The notes under the pieces: generated by a model
The model's database searches: none
What the model saw: only the letters and a program-made list of their open reading frames with translations
Told to the model about the DNA's origin: nothing
In this document: positions 19,823 to 29,396 of the stretch, piece by piece
How the letters are laid out: every line of letters starts with the position of its first letter
How positions within the stretch are numbered: position 1 is the stretch's first letter
Program-made: the position numbers and the translations under genes
Assembly: GCF_900094925.1 (NCBI RefSeq)
Contig: NZ_FMAY01000004.1
Coordinates: 290,406-354,405, forward strand
Length of the DNA: 64,000 bases
Source of the DNA: Kosakonia oryzendophytica
GTDB taxonomy: Bacteria; Pseudomonadota; Gammaproteobacteria; Enterobacterales; Enterobacteriaceae
Direction: 5' to 3'

Positions 19823-19850
19823 AAAGAGGCTACCCAAAGGTAGCCTCTTT
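19823..19850. terminator. Bidirectional terminator between uspG and ahpF
   Basis: A perfect 12-bp stem (AAAGAGGCTACC with GGTAGCCTCTTT) closes a CAAA loop. Convergent uspG and ahpF can both use it. Confidence 0.92.
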
Positions 19851-19885
19851 CGTTTGCAGGTAATGTCTGACTTTCTTATTTATGA

Positions 19886-21451
19886 TTACGCACTTTTTGT
19901 GCGAATGAGGTAGTCAAACGCGCTCAGCGACGCTTTAGCCCCCTCACCCGAAGCAATAATGATCTGTTTGTACGGCACCGTCGTGCAGTCACCGGCCGCA
20001 AACACACCTTTCACGCTGGTTTCACAACGGGTATCGATAATGATCTCACCCATGCGGTTGCGCTCAATTGCGCCTTCCAGCCAGGTGGTGTTCGGCAGCA
20101 GACCAATCTGCACAAAGATCCCCGCCAGCGCCACATGGTGCACATCACCACTGACACGATCGCGGTACTCAAGACCGGTCACTTTGCTGCCGTCACCTTT
20201 CACTTCGGTGGTCTGCGCATTCAGAACGATGTCGACATTTTTCAGGCTACGCAGCTTATTCTGCAACACCTGATCCGCTTTCATCTCGGGAGCGAACTCC
20301 AGCAACGTGACGTGCTCAACAATCCCGGCGAGATCGATAGCCGCTTCCACACCGGAGTTACCGCCGCCAATCACCGCCACGCGTTTACCTTTAAACAACG
20401 GGCCGTCGCAGTGCGGGCAGTAGGTCACGCCTTTGGTGCGATATTGCTCTTCACCCGGTACGTTCATGTTGCGCCATTTCGCCCCGGTGGCAATGATGAT
20501 GCTGCGGGCTTTCAGCACCGCGCCGGAGGCGGTTTCAATCTGATGCAGGCCGCCTTCAACCGCCGCGGGCGTCAGTTTGCTGGCACTCTGGCTGTCAATC
20601 ACGTCCACATCATACTCAGCCACATGCGCTTTCAACGCGCCAGCCAGTTTCTGACCTTCGGTTTTCGGAACCGAGATATAGTTTTCAATGTCGACCGTAT
20701 CCAGCACCTGACCGCCGAAACGCTCGCCCATCAGACCGGTACGAATGCCTTTACGGGCCGAGTAGATTGCCGCCGCTGCGCCTGCCGGGCCGGAACCCAC
20801 AATCAGCACATCGTAGGCATCGCGTTTATTCAGTTCTTCCGCCGCACGTTTCTCTGCACCGGTATCAATTTTGGCCACGATCTCCGCCAGCGTCATACGC
20901 CCTTGGCCAAACTCTTTGCCGTTCACAAACACAGCCGGAACACCCATCACGTTACGATCGGTGATTTCGTTCTGGAAAGTTCCGCCATCAATTGCCGTAT
21001 GCGTGATGCGCGGGTTCAGTACCGCCATCAGGTTCAGCGCCTGCACCACGTCCGGGCAGTTATGGCAGGAGAGCGAATAATAGGTTTCAAAGGCAAAATC
21101 CCCGTCGAGATCGCGGATCTGCTCAAGCAACGCCTGCGCCTCTTTTGACGGATGACCACCCGTCCACAGCAGCGCCAGCACCAGGGAGGTAAATTCATGA
21201 CCCAGCGGCGAACCGGCAAAGCGTGGCCCTTGAGTAGAGCCAGGGTTAGTGATCAGGAATGACGGCTTACGCACCGCCAGGCTGTTGTCTTCTTTAAAGG
21301 AGACCTTGTCTGACAGTTCCGCGATTTCAGCCAGCAGTTCCTTGATTTCTGCCGATTTCGCGCTGTCATCCAGCGTAGCAATCAGCTCAACAGGTTTGGT
21401 CAGTTTCTCAAGGTAGGCCTTGAGTTGCGTTTTCATATTGGTGTCGAGCAT
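19886..21451 (-). CDS. ahpF: Alkyl hydroperoxide reductase subunit F
   Basis: AhpF is a cytosolic flavoprotein disulfide reductase that uses NADH to regenerate AhpC. An N-terminal double-thioredoxin-fold domain carries the CHNC redox centre, followed by a thioredoxin-reductase-like module with the FAD motif [10 protein letters not shown], the CPHC centre and the NAD-binding motif [10 protein letters not shown]. The start at 21451 gives 521 residues, the standard length, with GAGAGGG 7 bases upstream; an upstream ATG six bases earlier lies too close to that site. It follows ahpC with an ERIC element in the gap. Confidence 0.97.
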   Translation of the reverse strand: MLDTNMKTQLKAYLEKLTKPVELIATLDDSAKSAEIKELLAEIAELSDKVSFKEDNSLAVRKPSFLITNPGSTQGPRFAGSPLGHEFTSLVLALLWTGGHPSKEAQALLEQIRDLDGDFAFETYYSLSCHNCPDVVQALNLMAVLNPRITHTAIDGGTFQNEITDRNVMGVPAVFVNGKEFGQGRMTLAEIVAKIDTGAEKRAAEELNKRDAYDVLIVGSGPAGAAAAIYSARKGIRTGLMGERFGGQVLDTVDIENYISVPKTEGQKLAGALKAHVAEYDVDVIDSQSASKLTPAAVEGGLHQIETASGAVLKARSIIIATGAKWRNMNVPGEEQYRTKGVTYCPHCDGPLFKGKRVAVIGGGNSGVEAAIDLAGIVEHVTLLEFAPEMKADQVLQNKLRSLKNVDIVLNAQTTEVKGDGSKVTGLEYRDRVSGDVHHVALAGIFVQIGLLPNTTWLEGAIERNRMGEIIIDTRCETSVKGVFAAGDCTTVPYKQIIIASGEGAKASLSAFDYLIRTKSA

Positions 21452-21587
21452 CGTCATTCCCTCTCTTAAAACATCATCATGCAAGCCGAATCATGTAAGG
21501 CTGCATCAATGCAACTTGCATCATGGTGCTGAATAAAACGGGCACCCAAAAAGCACCCGTATGTGAGGCAAATTCCTCGTATTTCTT

Positions 21588-21692
21588 GTCACAGGAAGGC
21601 GGCAAGCTTATGAATCCCCCGGAGCTTACACCAGTAAGCGACCGGGCTGAGTAAGCGCAGCCAACACGCCTGTAGCATGAAAGACGCCGGAA
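21588..21692. repeat. ERIC (IRU) repeat between ahpC and ahpF
   Basis: The stretch contains the conserved ERIC core: TGAATCCCCCGGAGCTTACA followed by CAGTAAGCGACCGGGCTGAG and CAGCCAACACGCC, with the usual left part GGAAGGCGGCAAGC. It differs from consensus at several positions and the outer arms look eroded (the AGCACCCGTATGTGAGGCAAATT segment at 21552-21574 may be part of it). It lies inside the ahpCF transcript, where ERIC elements can affect mRNA processing. Confidence 0.85.
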
Positions 21693-21695
21693 TTT

Positions 21696-22259
21696 TTAGA
21701 TTTTACCAACCAGGTCCAGAGACGGAGCCAGCGTCGCATCGCCTTCTTTCCATTTTGCCGGGCACACTTCGCCTGGGTGAGAAGCAACATACTGTGCCGC
21801 TTTCACTTTACGCAGCAGGTCAGATGCGTCGCGGCCGATGCCTTCAGCGGTCACTTCGATAGCCTGAATGATGCCCTGCGGGTCAACGATAAAGGTACCG
21901 CGGTCAGCCAGACCTTCGTCTTCACGCATGTTTTCGAAGTTACGGGTCAGGGCACCTGTCGGGTCGCCGATCATCGCGTATTTGATTTTCGCGATGGTGT
22001 CAGAGCTGCTGTGCCATGCTTTGTGGGTAAAGTGGGTATCGGTGGAAACAGAGTATACGTCCACACCCAGTTTCTGCAGTTCGTCGTAGTGATCTGCCAC
22101 GTCGCCCAGTTCGGTCGGGCATACGAAGGTGAAGTCAGCCGGGTAGAAGAAGAAGACGCTCCAGCGGCCTTCGGTATCTTTCTCGGTTACTTCGATGAAC
22201 TCACCGTTTTTGAACGCCTGGTTTTTAAAAGGTTTAATCTTGGTATTAATTAAGGACAT
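21696..22259 (-). CDS. ahpC: Alkyl hydroperoxide reductase subunit C (2-Cys peroxiredoxin)
   Basis: AhpC reduces H2O2, organic peroxides and peroxynitrite in the cytosol. The 187-residue chain has the peroxidatic site [13 protein letters not shown] (Cys47) and the resolving cysteine near the C-terminus in GEVCPAKW (Cys166). The C-terminal tail SLDLVGKI is that of the sensitive AhpC1 class. It is the first gene of the ahpCF unit and normally OxyR-controlled; I could not mark a convincing OxyR site upstream. Confidence 0.98.
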   Translation of the reverse strand: MSLINTKIKPFKNQAFKNGEFIEVTEKDTEGRWSVFFFYPADFTFVCPTELGDVADHYDELQKLGVDVYSVSTDTHFTHKAWHSSSDTIAKIKYAMIGDPTGALTRNFENMREDEGLADRGTFIVDPQGIIQAIEVTAEGIGRDASDLLRKVKAAQYVASHPGEVCPAKWKEGDATLAPSLDLVGKI

Positions 22260-22401
22260 CTCTACTTCCTCCGTGTTTTCGTTGGGGTGTAAGTTAACGA
22301 ACTTTATGTGACAGGGCTAATGCGTTTGCATTATCAAATCAATAAGCGTTAGCTAACAACCCGCAATAAGCAACCTTGAGAGCGATCAATTTGCCAAACG
22401 T

Positions 22402-22427
22402 AAAAAGGCCACCGCGACGGGTGGCCT
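22402..22427 (-). terminator. Minus-strand intrinsic terminator upstream of ahpC
   Basis: On the minus strand an 8-bp stem AGGCCACC/GGTGGCCT with a 6-base loop is followed by a run of five T. It lies about 140 bases upstream of the ahpC start and not behind any annotated minus-strand gene. Confidence 0.7.
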
Positions 22428-22610
22428 CGATACCTGAAATACCCGTGGGTGCTTCAGCGCCAGCAAGCTGGCAATGTGTTGCGCTCATAACCAAAGGTCA
22501 TCAAGCCAATCGATTAGACCATCCCCGGCGACCCGCGACAATGCCAGCCGGGCGGGGTCTTATCTATGGCTGCGATAGGTCTACCCTAAGTTGAATTTTA
22601 CCCATTGATT
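22402..22610 (-). ncRNA. Possible structured leader or small RNA with own terminator
   Basis: Read on the minus strand, this region contains an outer stem GACC/GGTC (plus-strand 22517-22520 and 22556-22559) enclosing CCCGGC/GCCGGG (22524-22529 and 22547-22552), then a perfect GCCAGC-AA-GCTGGC hairpin (22459-22472), and ends in an intrinsic terminator (22402-22427). A 15-codon frame (22501 to 22454) lies between the two structures. Terminator plus ordered stems suggest a short transcript or attenuator upstream of ahpC. No promoter is clear and I do not recognise the family. Confidence 0.35.
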
Positions 22611-22624
22611 TTATAAGGATTGTT

Positions 22625-23371
22625 ATGTTCAAGCGTCTGTTAATGCTGACATTGCTCCCGCTCACCCTGCACGCGGAAGAGCTGCCCGCGCCGGTAAAAG
22701 CCATTGAAAAGCAAGGCATCACCATTATCAAATCCTTTGACGCGCCTGGTGGCATGAAAGGTTATCTTGGCAAATACCAGGACATGGGGGTCACCATTTA
22801 CCTGACGCCAGACGGCAAACACGCCATCTCGGGGTATATGTATGACGAAGCAGGCAGCAACCTGAGCGAAAAACTGATTGCTAAAGAGATCTACGCGCCT
22901 GCCGGGCGCGCGCTGTGGCAACAGATGGAAAAAGCCGACTGGATCCTGGACGGTAAAAAAGAGGCGCCGCGGGTGGTGTATGTGTTTGCCGATCCTTACT
23001 GCCCCTATTGCAAGCAGTTCTGGCAGCAGGCACGCCCGTGGGTAGAGTCCGGCAAAGTGCAGATCCGTACCCTGCTGGTCGGCGTGATCAAACCGGAAAG
23101 CCCGGCGGCGGCCGCCGCCATTCTGAGCGCGAAAGATCCGGCGAAAAGCTGGCATGACTATGAGCAATCCAACGGCAAAATGGCGCTAACCTTGCCCAAA
23201 TCCGTCCCGCCGGAAATAATGAAAAAACTGAACAGCAACCAGAAAATCATGGACGATCTCGGCGCAAACGCCACGCCTGCGATCTACTACATGAATGAAG
23301 ATAATGTGTTGCAGCAGGAAGTCGGGCTGCCAGATGCTGAAAAACTGAAAACCATCATGGGCGACAAATAA
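22625..23371 (+). CDS. dsbG: Periplasmic thiol:disulfide isomerase/sulfenic acid reductase DsbG
   Basis: DsbG is a dimeric periplasmic protein that rescues sulfenylated single cysteines and isomerises disulfides; it is kept reduced by DsbD. A signal peptide (to LHA) precedes the N-terminal dimerisation domain, a helical linker and a thioredoxin domain with active site CPYC (Cys126, Cys129). The cis-Pro motif is ATPAI. Length (248) equals that of E. coli. It is transcribed away from ahpC, a common pairing of oxidative-stress genes. Confidence 0.96.
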   Translation: MFKRLLMLTLLPLTLHAEELPAPVKAIEKQGITIIKSFDAPGGMKGYLGKYQDMGVTIYLTPDGKHAISGYMYDEAGSNLSEKLIAKEIYAPAGRALWQQMEKADWILDGKKEAPRVVYVFADPYCPYCKQFWQQARPWVESGKVQIRTLLVGVIKPESPAAAAAILSAKDPAKSWHDYEQSNGKMALTLPKSVPPEIMKKLNSNQKIMDDLGANATPAIYYMNEDNVLQQEVGLPDAEKLKTIMGDK

Positions 23372-23401
23372 CGGCGACGCAGAGCGCGCCGCCGAAGAGA
23401 G

Positions 23402-24562
23402 TTACAGTTTACACAGGCGCTCTGCCGCTGCCAGCAGCGTCGATTCCTGTTTTGCAAAGCACAGACGAATAAGCTTATGCGGGAAGGGATCGGCGCAGAA
23501 CACCGACAGCGGGATAGCCGCCACACCCACCTCTTTTGTCAGCCACTGGCAGAAGCTCACGTCGTCGAGATCGGAAATAGCGCTGTAATCCGCCAGCAGG
23601 AAATAGGTGCCTTCACAGGGCAAAATCTCCAGCTTGCTGTTGCTCAGCGCGTTGACCAGGACATCGCGGCGGGCGCGGTAAAAGGCCGGCAATTCACGAT
23701 AATGCTCGGGCGCTGCACGCAACATGTCCGCCAGCGCCAGCTGTGCCGGCGTATTGACAGAAAACGTCAGATATTGATGCACCTTACGCAGCTCCGCGCT
23801 GATAGCGGCCGGTGCCACGCAGTAACCCACTTTCCAGCCGGTCATATGATAAGTCTTACCAAATGAGGACACCGCCACCGCCCGCTCACGCAGTTGCGGG
23901 TGCGCCAGCACGCTGGCATGGCCCTCTTCGGCAAAGCAGATATGTTCGTAGACTTCATCGCTGATGACATAAATTTCACGATCGGCAATCGCCTGCCACA
24001 GCGCAGCGAAATCCGCACTGCGCCACACCGTTGCCGACGGGTTGTGCGGTGTGTTGAGGATCACCAGCCGCGTACGATCGCTCAGCAACGCGGCAAATGC
24101 CTGCCAGTCGACGCGAAACTGCGGCGGCTGCAACGCAATGCGCTTCAGTACGCCACCGGAAAGTTCCACTGCGGGCGCATAGCTGTCGTAACTGGGATCA
24201 AAGCAGATAACTTCATCACCCTGACGCACCAGTGCCGTAATGGCCGCATACAATGCTTCCGTCGCCCCAGCAGTCACCGTAATGTCGCTATTCACATCCG
24301 GTTTATGACCGTACAGCGCTTCGGTTTTATCGGCAATGGCTTCGCGCAACGCCTGCACGCCTGTCATCGGCGCGTACTGATTCGCCCCCTGCGCTACGTG
24401 GTGCGCCAGCCGCTCCTGCAAATAGCGCGGGCCGTCGAAATCCGGGAAGCCTTGCGACAGGTTGATCGCCTGATGCTGCTGCGCCAGCGCGCTCATTTGC
24501 GTGAAGATGGTGGTGCCAAGTGCGGGAAGTTTACTCTCAGGAATCAGTGGGTTATTGCTCAT
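23402..24562 (-). CDS. ybdL: PLP-dependent methionine aminotransferase YbdL
   Basis: A class I/II aminotransferase that converts the 2-keto-4-methylthiobutyrate product of methionine salvage to methionine (glutamine/aromatic donors in related enzymes). The PLP lysine is Lys236 in SSFGKTYHMTGWK; other motifs are NLSQGFPDFDGP, NTPHNPSA and the C-terminal arginine in KLIRLCFAK. The ATG at 24562 gives MSNNPLIPESKLP, the family start. It diverges from mtnBCD across MetJ boxes, so it plausibly performs the last salvage step here. Confidence 0.93.
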   Translation of the reverse strand: MSNNPLIPESKLPALGTTIFTQMSALAQQHQAINLSQGFPDFDGPRYLQERLAHHVAQGANQYAPMTGVQALREAIADKTEALYGHKPDVNSDITVTAGATEALYAAITALVRQGDEVICFDPSYDSYAPAVELSGGVLKRIALQPPQFRVDWQAFAALLSDRTRLVILNTPHNPSATVWRSADFAALWQAIADREIYVISDEVYEHICFAEEGHASVLAHPQLRERAVAVSSFGKTYHMTGWKVGYCVAPAAISAELRKVHQYLTFSVNTPAQLALADMLRAAPEHYRELPAFYRARRDVLVNALSNSKLEILPCEGTYFLLADYSAISDLDDVSFCQWLTKEVGVAAIPLSVFCADPFPHKLIRLCFAKQESTLLAAAERLCKL

Positions 24563-24629
24563 CGTTGCGTGCCTGCTTGTAATACTCATGTTGCTGCCAC
24601 TATAACACGATGTTAGTATTTGGCAATCA

Positions 24630-24653
24630 AGACGCTTAGACGTCTATACGATA
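24630..24653. promoter_or_regulatory. Tandem MetJ operator between ybdL and mtnBCD
   Basis: Two adjacent 8-base met boxes, AGACGCTT and a perfect AGACGTCT (24638-24645), followed by a weaker ATACGATA, match the tandem AGACGTCT consensus of the MetJ repressor. They lie 68 bases upstream of ybdL and 26-49 bases upstream of mtnB. Confidence 0.8.
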
Positions 24654-24678
24654 ACAATATTCCTGATAAGGAAGGGTG

Positions 24679-25293
24679 ATGACAGACAACCTGCAACTCC
24701 ATGAACTCGTTTCCGCCTGTCACTGGCTGGGCGCGAAAGGCTGGGCACCAGCCACCGGCGGCAATATGTCGGTGCGCCAGGACGCCGACTGGTGCTGGCT
24801 GAGCGAATCCGGTAAAGACAAAGGCAACCTGACCAGCGCAGACTTTTTGCAGGTTTCCATTGCCGACAATCATGCGCCTTCCGGCCGTAAACCCTCAGCG
24901 GAAACCGGGTTGCATACCCTGATTTATCGTCTCTACCCGCAAGCCCATGCAGTGCTGCATGTACATACCGTCAACGCGACAGTGCTCTCCCGCGTAGAGA
25001 AATCCGCCACACTGCAACTCAATGGTTATGAGATGCAAAAATGCCTGCGCGGGCAGACCAGCCATCTGGACACCGTGCCGATGGCGATTTTCGATAACGA
25101 TCAGGATATCGACGCGCTGGCAAAACGCATTGAAGACTATGCGCAAACACACCCGTTACCGTATGGTTTTCTGCTACGCGGTCACGGGCTGACCTGCTGG
25201 GGGCGCAATGTCGCCGAAGCGCGCCGCCATCTGGAAGGGCTGGAATTTTTATTTGAATGCGAACTGCAGCGCCGCCTGCTGGAGAGACTATGA
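24679..25293 (+). CDS. mtnB: Methylthioribulose-1-phosphate dehydratase MtnB
   Basis: A class II aldolase-fold zinc dehydratase of methionine salvage, 204 residues. It has the metal-binding HVHTVNAT motif and a second His pair near [11 protein letters not shown], with the substrate motif [10 protein letters not shown] near the N-terminus. The ATG at 24679 is chosen over the GTG at 24676 because AAGGAAGG lies at correct spacing only for the ATG. It overlaps mtnC by 4 bases and is first in a MetJ-controlled mtnBCD operon. Confidence 0.95.
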   Translation: MTDNLQLHELVSACHWLGAKGWAPATGGNMSVRQDADWCWLSESGKDKGNLTSADFLQVSIADNHAPSGRKPSAETGLHTLIYRLYPQAHAVLHVHTVNATVLSRVEKSATLQLNGYEMQKCLRGQTSHLDTVPMAIFDNDQDIDALAKRIEDYAQTHPLPYGFLLRGHGLTCWGRNVAEARRHLEGLEFLFECELQRRLLERL

Positions 25294-25979
25294 TCCGCGC
25301 TATCGTTACCGATATTGAAGGCACCACCAGTGATATCCGCTTTGTGCATAACGTATTGTTTCCTTACGCCCGTGAGCGTCTGGCCGCATTTGTCACTGCA
25401 GAGCAGTATAAAGAGCCGGTCAGCACCATCCTGAACAATCTGCGCGACGAAGTGGCGCAACCGGATGCCAGCGCAGCCGAACTTATTGATGTGCTGTTTG
25501 CTTTTATGGATGAAGACCGCAAGTCGACGGCGCTCAAAGCGTTGCAGGGGATCATCTGGCGCGACGGCTACGTCAACGGCGATTTTACCGGTCACCTTTA
25601 CCCGGACGTGCTGCCGCAGCTTGAAAAATGGAAGGCGCAGGGCATTGATCTGTATGTATATTCCTCTGGCTCCGTTGCTGCGCAAAAACTGTTATTTGGC
25701 TACAGCGACGAAGGTGATATTACTCATCTGTTCAGCGGTTACTTCGATACGCTGGTGGGTGCGAAGCGGGAGGTGCAATCCTACCGTAACATTGCCACGC
25801 AGCTTGGGCTGCCGCCCTCGTCCATTCTGTTCCTGTCAGATATTCACCAGGAGCTGGACGCCGCCGAAGAAGCCGGTTTTCGCACCATACAACTGATTCG
25901 CGGTGATGATGACGCAGCCAGCCATCATCATCAGGTTCCCTCTTTCAGCAACATTAAGCCGGAGCAGATACCGTCATGA
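25290..25979 (+). CDS. mtnC: Enolase-phosphatase E1 MtnC
   Basis: A HAD-superfamily bifunctional enolase/phosphatase (229 residues) that turns diketomethylthiopentyl phosphate into acireductone. The HAD nucleophile motif appears as [11 protein letters not shown], the second motif as VYSSGS, and the last as [17 protein letters not shown]. The start at 25290 forms an ATGA overlap with mtnB; an upstream in-frame codon lies inside mtnB. It is coupled in turn to mtnD by another 4-base overlap. Confidence 0.96.
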   Translation: MIRAIVTDIEGTTSDIRFVHNVLFPYARERLAAFVTAEQYKEPVSTILNNLRDEVAQPDASAAELIDVLFAFMDEDRKSTALKALQGIIWRDGYVNGDFTGHLYPDVLPQLEKWKAQGIDLYVYSSGSVAAQKLLFGYSDEGDITHLFSGYFDTLVGAKREVQSYRNIATQLGLPPSSILFLSDIHQELDAAEEAGFRTIQLIRGDDDAASHHHQVPSFSNIKPEQIPS

Positions 25980-26518
25980 GCGCCCTGACGATTTACACCG
26001 ATACCGATGCCAGCACGCCGGTGTGGCACAGCACAGAAGCGAGCGAAATCCAGCAGCAGCTGAACGCTAAAGGCGTGCGATTTGAACGCTGGCAAGCAGA
26101 CCGCGACCTGGGCGCGGATCCCACGCCGGAGGCGGTGATCACCGCTTACCAGCACGCTATCGACACACTGGTGGCGGAAAAAGGCTACCAGAGCTGGGAT
26201 GTAATCAGCCTGCGCGCCGATAACCCGCAAAAAGAGGCGCTGCGCGCAAAGTTCCTTAATGAGCACACCCACGGCGAAGACGAAGTGCGCTTCTTTGTGG
26301 AAGGCGCGGGTTTGTTCTGCCTGCATATCGGCCACGAGGTTTACCAGGTGCTGTGCGAGAAAAACGATCTTATCTCCGTGCCCGCAGGCACCCCGCACTG
26401 GTTTGATATGGGTTCAGAGCCGAACTTCACTGCAATCCGGATTTTTGATAACCCCGAAGGGTGGATAGCGCAGTTTACCGGCGACGCGATAGCGAACCAG
26501 TATCCTCGCCTGGCGTAA
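25976..26518 (+). CDS. mtnD: Acireductone dioxygenase MtnD
   Basis: A cupin metalloenzyme (180 residues) that oxidises acireductone; with iron it yields the methionine keto acid and formate, with nickel an off-pathway product and CO. The metal ligands are visible as His97, His99, Glu103 (HTHGEDE) and His141 (GTPHWF). It closely resembles the Klebsiella enzyme. It is the last gene of the operon and is followed by a terminator. Confidence 0.97.
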   Translation: MSALTIYTDTDASTPVWHSTEASEIQQQLNAKGVRFERWQADRDLGADPTPEAVITAYQHAIDTLVAEKGYQSWDVISLRADNPQKEALRAKFLNEHTHGEDEVRFFVEGAGLFCLHIGHEVYQVLCEKNDLISVPAGTPHWFDMGSEPNFTAIRIFDNPEGWIAQFTGDAIANQYPRLA

Positions 26519-26855
26519 CAGGATCTTCACCGCCAGGAAAAATCAGCGAATAGCGGAAACAAAAAAACCATCTTAACGATGGTTTTTTTGTATTTTCATT
26601 TGTGGGGGTCGGCTTGCATCTTTTCATGCGTTGCATACAAAGTGCCGTTGGGCAAATACGGCAACGATCCCTGGTCGTCAGGTCACAGGTATTCAGTAAC
26701 GTTATTCCACCTCATCACGCTTGGTATGTGTTGATACACCTTTCTATAACTCAGCACAGGATGTTCGCCGGGAACGACATACTGGAATTTTCCATCATAA
26801 CCATGCTAAACCCTGAGTACGCTTTTCAACGTTCAGCGCGAAACAGGAGAGCACT
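26519..26855. other. mtnD to DUF1349-gene intergenic region
   Basis: These 337 bases hold the mtnD terminator (26561-26589) and about 265 bases of presumed upstream region for the next gene. I found no convincing promoter motif, RNA or open frame with a ribosome-binding site. Confidence 0.5.
26561..26589 (+). terminator. Rho-independent terminator after mtnD
   Basis: AAAAAAACCATC and GATGGTTTTTTT form a stem with a 5-base loop and a 7-T tail, 42 bases after the mtnD stop. Confidence 0.92.
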
Positions 26856-27428
26856 GTGCAGGACGATTTTTACTGGATCAACACGCCGCGTGTCTGGCAC
26901 AAAACGCCGGACGGGCTCAGCGTCGTGACCGATGGCAATACCGATTTCTGGCAAACCACCTGGTACGGGTTTGAGCGCTTCAGCGGGCACGGTTTTGTAC
27001 GCGACGTAACGGGGGATTTCACCTTTCAGGTGCGGATACAGGCTAACTTCTCTGCACTGTACGACCAGGCGGGCATTCTGCTGGTGGCCGACAAACAGCA
27101 CTGGCTGAAAGCCGGGATCGAGTTTAACGACGGCGCACCGGCGATAGGCAGCGTGTTAACACACGGGCAGTCAGACTGGGCGACCGGTATTTTCCCTGGC
27201 GATGCGGGTGACTTCTGGCTGCGACTGAGCCGCAAAGGTGATGCCCTCAGACTGCAATACTCCACCGACGGTCAGGAGTGGCCGCTGTTGCGGCTCTGCC
27301 CTTTTGCGCACACGCAATGTGCCGTCGGCGTGATGTGCTGCACCCCCGAACGCGAAGGTCTGGAGGTGCGTTTTACCGATATCACCTTAACGCCGTTGCT
27401 GGAAAAGGACCTTCACGATCTCTCCTGA
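26856..27428 (+). CDS. DUF1349 domain protein (concanavalin-like fold)
   Basis: A 190-residue cytosolic protein of the DUF1349 family, related to yeast 'regulation of enolase' proteins and predicted to adopt a concanavalin/glucanase-like beta-sandwich. Typical features are YDQAGILLVADKQHWLKAG and the repeated aromatic residues in the first third. The start is a GTG at 26856 preceded by AGGAG. No catalytic function is established for the family. It is a single-gene unit followed by a hairpin that separates it from the convergent chemoreceptor gene. Confidence 0.8.
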   Translation: MQDDFYWINTPRVWHKTPDGLSVVTDGNTDFWQTTWYGFERFSGHGFVRDVTGDFTFQVRIQANFSALYDQAGILLVADKQHWLKAGIEFNDGAPAIGSVLTHGQSDWATGIFPGDAGDFWLRLSRKGDALRLQYSTDGQEWPLLRLCPFAHTQCAVGVMCCTPEREGLEVRFTDITLTPLLEKDLHDLS

Positions 27429-27444
27429 GCACCAGGGCGTGACG

Positions 27445-27467
27445 TGGTCAGCCTCGCAGGCTGACCA
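27445..27467. terminator. Hairpin between convergent DUF1349 and chemoreceptor genes
   Basis: A perfect 10-bp stem (TGGTCAGCCT with AGGCTGACCA) closes a CGC loop. It lacks a long T tract on either side, but its position between convergent stops supports a terminator role. Confidence 0.6.
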
Positions 27468-27476
27468 CAGCCTGAT

Positions 27477-29396
27477 TCAGAACGTCTCCCAGTTCCCTTC
27501 GCCAGCCGGAGCCGCCGTTTGAGTCACAGGCTGAGCGGTAACGGTGCGTGTTTTATGCACTTTACTTTCCCCTTCATGACCCAGTTTAAACAGGGAAATC
27601 AACCGGCTTAACTGGCCGGATTGTTGCTCAAGCGAGCCTGCGGCGGCAGAAGATTCCTGCACCAGCGCGGCGTTTTGCTGGGTGGTGGTGTCCAGTTCGC
27701 TCATCGCTTTACTGATCTGATCAATACCGCGGCTTTGCTCGTCCGAAGCATGGGAAATTTCAGTCATGATGCCGCTTACGCCCTCCACGGAAGAGACAAT
27801 CTCTTTCATGGTTTCTCCGGCTTTGTTCACCATTTCTGAGCCAGAACTGACCCTCGCGACCGACTCCTGGATCAACTCTTCAATCTCTTTTGCAGCCTGC
27901 GCGCTGCGTTGGGCAAGGCTTCTGACTTCTCCTGCCACCACGGCGAAACCCCGCCCCTGCTCTCCGGCGCGAGCCGCTTCCACCGCCGCATTCAGGGCAA
28001 GGATATTGGTCTGGAAGGAGATACCGTTGATCACGGTGATGATGTCTTTAATTTTATTGGAGCTTTCGGTGATGTTATCCATCGTGTGCACCACGTCAGA
28101 CACCAGCTTGCCGCCGCTCTGCGCATTTTTCGCCGCCGTCTGCGCGAGGTTACTGGCTTCGCGGGCGTTATCCGCATTGCGTTTTACGGTGGAGGTCAGC
28201 TCTTCCATACTGGCGGCGGTTTCAACGACCGCCGCCGATTGTTCCTCCGTACGGGAGGCGAGATCGGTGTTGCCAGCGGCAATCTGCGAAGATGCTGATG
28301 CCACGCTGACCACCGATTCTTTGATTTGTGAGATCAGATCGCGCAGTTTCTGGTTCATGGCCGCCATTGCTGAGCTCAGGCGCCCCAACTCATCGGTGGA
28401 TTCCGCTTCAATAACGGCCGTGAGATCACCCTGGGCAATGCTTTCCGCCAGCGTCAGGTTGTAACGGATCTGCCGTGTCATCTGCCGGGTGATCAGCCAT
28501 GCCGTGACCAGGCCAACCAGCACGGCGCAGACGGTGACTACCAGCAAAATGTAAATCACATTGCCAATGGAGGCATTGCTCTTCTCAGTCTGCATTTTCG
28601 CCAGACTATGGGTGACAGTGTTGAGCTTATCCGCAACGCCCGAGAGCGCATCCGACGCTTTCTGGGCTTTTGCCAGCGCAGCAAAGTAGGCATCAATCTG
28701 GTGATCCAGGTTCTGCAACTGGTTATGCACGTCATCCACCATCACCGTATCTGCCGTCCCTTCCCCCTGTTTTATCAGGGCGTGGAGCGCATTGGCATTT
28801 TGCAGCGCCTCAGAGAACTGGCTCTTATCTTCTTTGCCGCGAGAGGCGACAATACCGTCGGCATCTGCCTGCAGCGCCGCCAGTAACATCATGTAATTGA
28901 CATCGTTTTTCTGTGGAGCCGCACTGCCTTTTATCGCATCGCTGTATTCGGTGAACACCGGGTGATTCAGCGCTGCCAGAACCTGTTTCGCTTGTTCCGT
29001 CGCGGCATTTTCATCAGCCACCAGGTTGTTACGTAACTGCACATAGTGCGGAAGCGTGGATTTCAGCTCTTCAAACAACAGTCCGGTGTCATGCTCCCAG
29101 ATAAGGTTGCTGCCCTGCTCAATACCGGCAGACATTTTTTCGATAGCGGCATGGTTAGCCTCCATCGTTTTTTGATCATGATTCAGTTGAAAAACAAGGC
29201 GATTTCGTCTGGCTGTATTCAGATCCTCACTAATCTGGGTCACCAGTCGCGCTTTATCCGAGTGATCACGGATCACCGACAGTTGATAAACACTGACTAC
29301 AGAAGAAAGAATGATAATGGCGAGCAAAACAGAAAAGCCGCCAAATAGCTTTGCCGCTACGGAGAGATTTTTGAACATAGTAATCTGACGTGCCAT
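27477..29396 (-). CDS. Methyl-accepting chemotaxis protein with NWETF CheR tether
   Basis: A 639-residue inner membrane chemoreceptor. It has a first membrane helix near residues 15-40, a long periplasmic domain (about 40-285) of helical-bundle type, a second helix (IYILLVVTVCAVLVGLVTAW), a HAMP domain and a cytoplasmic signalling domain with the invariant hairpin NILALNAAVEAARAGEQGRG. The C-terminus is NWETF, the pentapeptide that tethers CheR and CheB, as in Tar and Tsr, so this is probably a high-abundance receptor. The ATG at 29396 follows AAGGAGTAAACAG. The ligand cannot be read from the sequence. Confidence 0.92.
   Translation of the reverse strand: MARQITMFKNLSVAAKLFGGFSVLLAIIILSSVVSVYQLSVIRDHSDKARLVTQISEDLNTARRNRLVFQLNHDQKTMEANHAAIEKMSAGIEQGSNLIWEHDTGLLFEELKSTLPHYVQLRNNLVADENAATEQAKQVLAALNHPVFTEYSDAIKGSAAPQKNDVNYMMLLAALQADADGIVASRGKEDKSQFSEALQNANALHALIKQGEGTADTVMVDDVHNQLQNLDHQIDAYFAALAKAQKASDALSGVADKLNTVTHSLAKMQTEKSNASIGNVIYILLVVTVCAVLVGLVTAWLITRQMTRQIRYNLTLAESIAQGDLTAVIEAESTDELGRLSSAMAAMNQKLRDLISQIKESVVSVASASSQIAAGNTDLASRTEEQSAAVVETAASMEELTSTVKRNADNAREASNLAQTAAKNAQSGGKLVSDVVHTMDNITESSNKIKDIITVINGISFQTNILALNAAVEAARAGEQGRGFAVVAGEVRSLAQRSAQAAKEIEELIQESVARVSSGSEMVNKAGETMKEIVSSVEGVSGIMTEISHASDEQSRGIDQISKAMSELDTTTQQNAALVQESSAAAGSLEQQSGQLSRLISLFKLGHEGESKVHKTRTVTAQPVTQTAAPAGEGNWETF

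Larger units (their letters stand above)
22260..22624. other. ahpC-dsbG divergent intergenic region
   Basis: These 365 bases contain the ahpC promoter side (about 22270-22380, A+T-rich), a minus-strand intrinsic terminator (22402-22427) and a G+C-rich stretch with several nested inverted repeats (22459-22560). The left third is expected promoter DNA; the middle is unexplained and described separately as a possible RNA. Confidence 0.6.

Noticed and set aside
20135..21148. 337-codon open frame on the plus strand
   Set aside because: It lies entirely antisense to ahpF, whose protein is fully conserved. The translation is His/Arg-rich, as expected for the reverse complement of a G+C-rich gene, and has no ribosome-binding site.
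27766..28464. 232-codon open frame on the plus strand
   Set aside because: Antisense to the signalling domain of the chemoreceptor; composition is Ser/Ala-rich without a fold signature.
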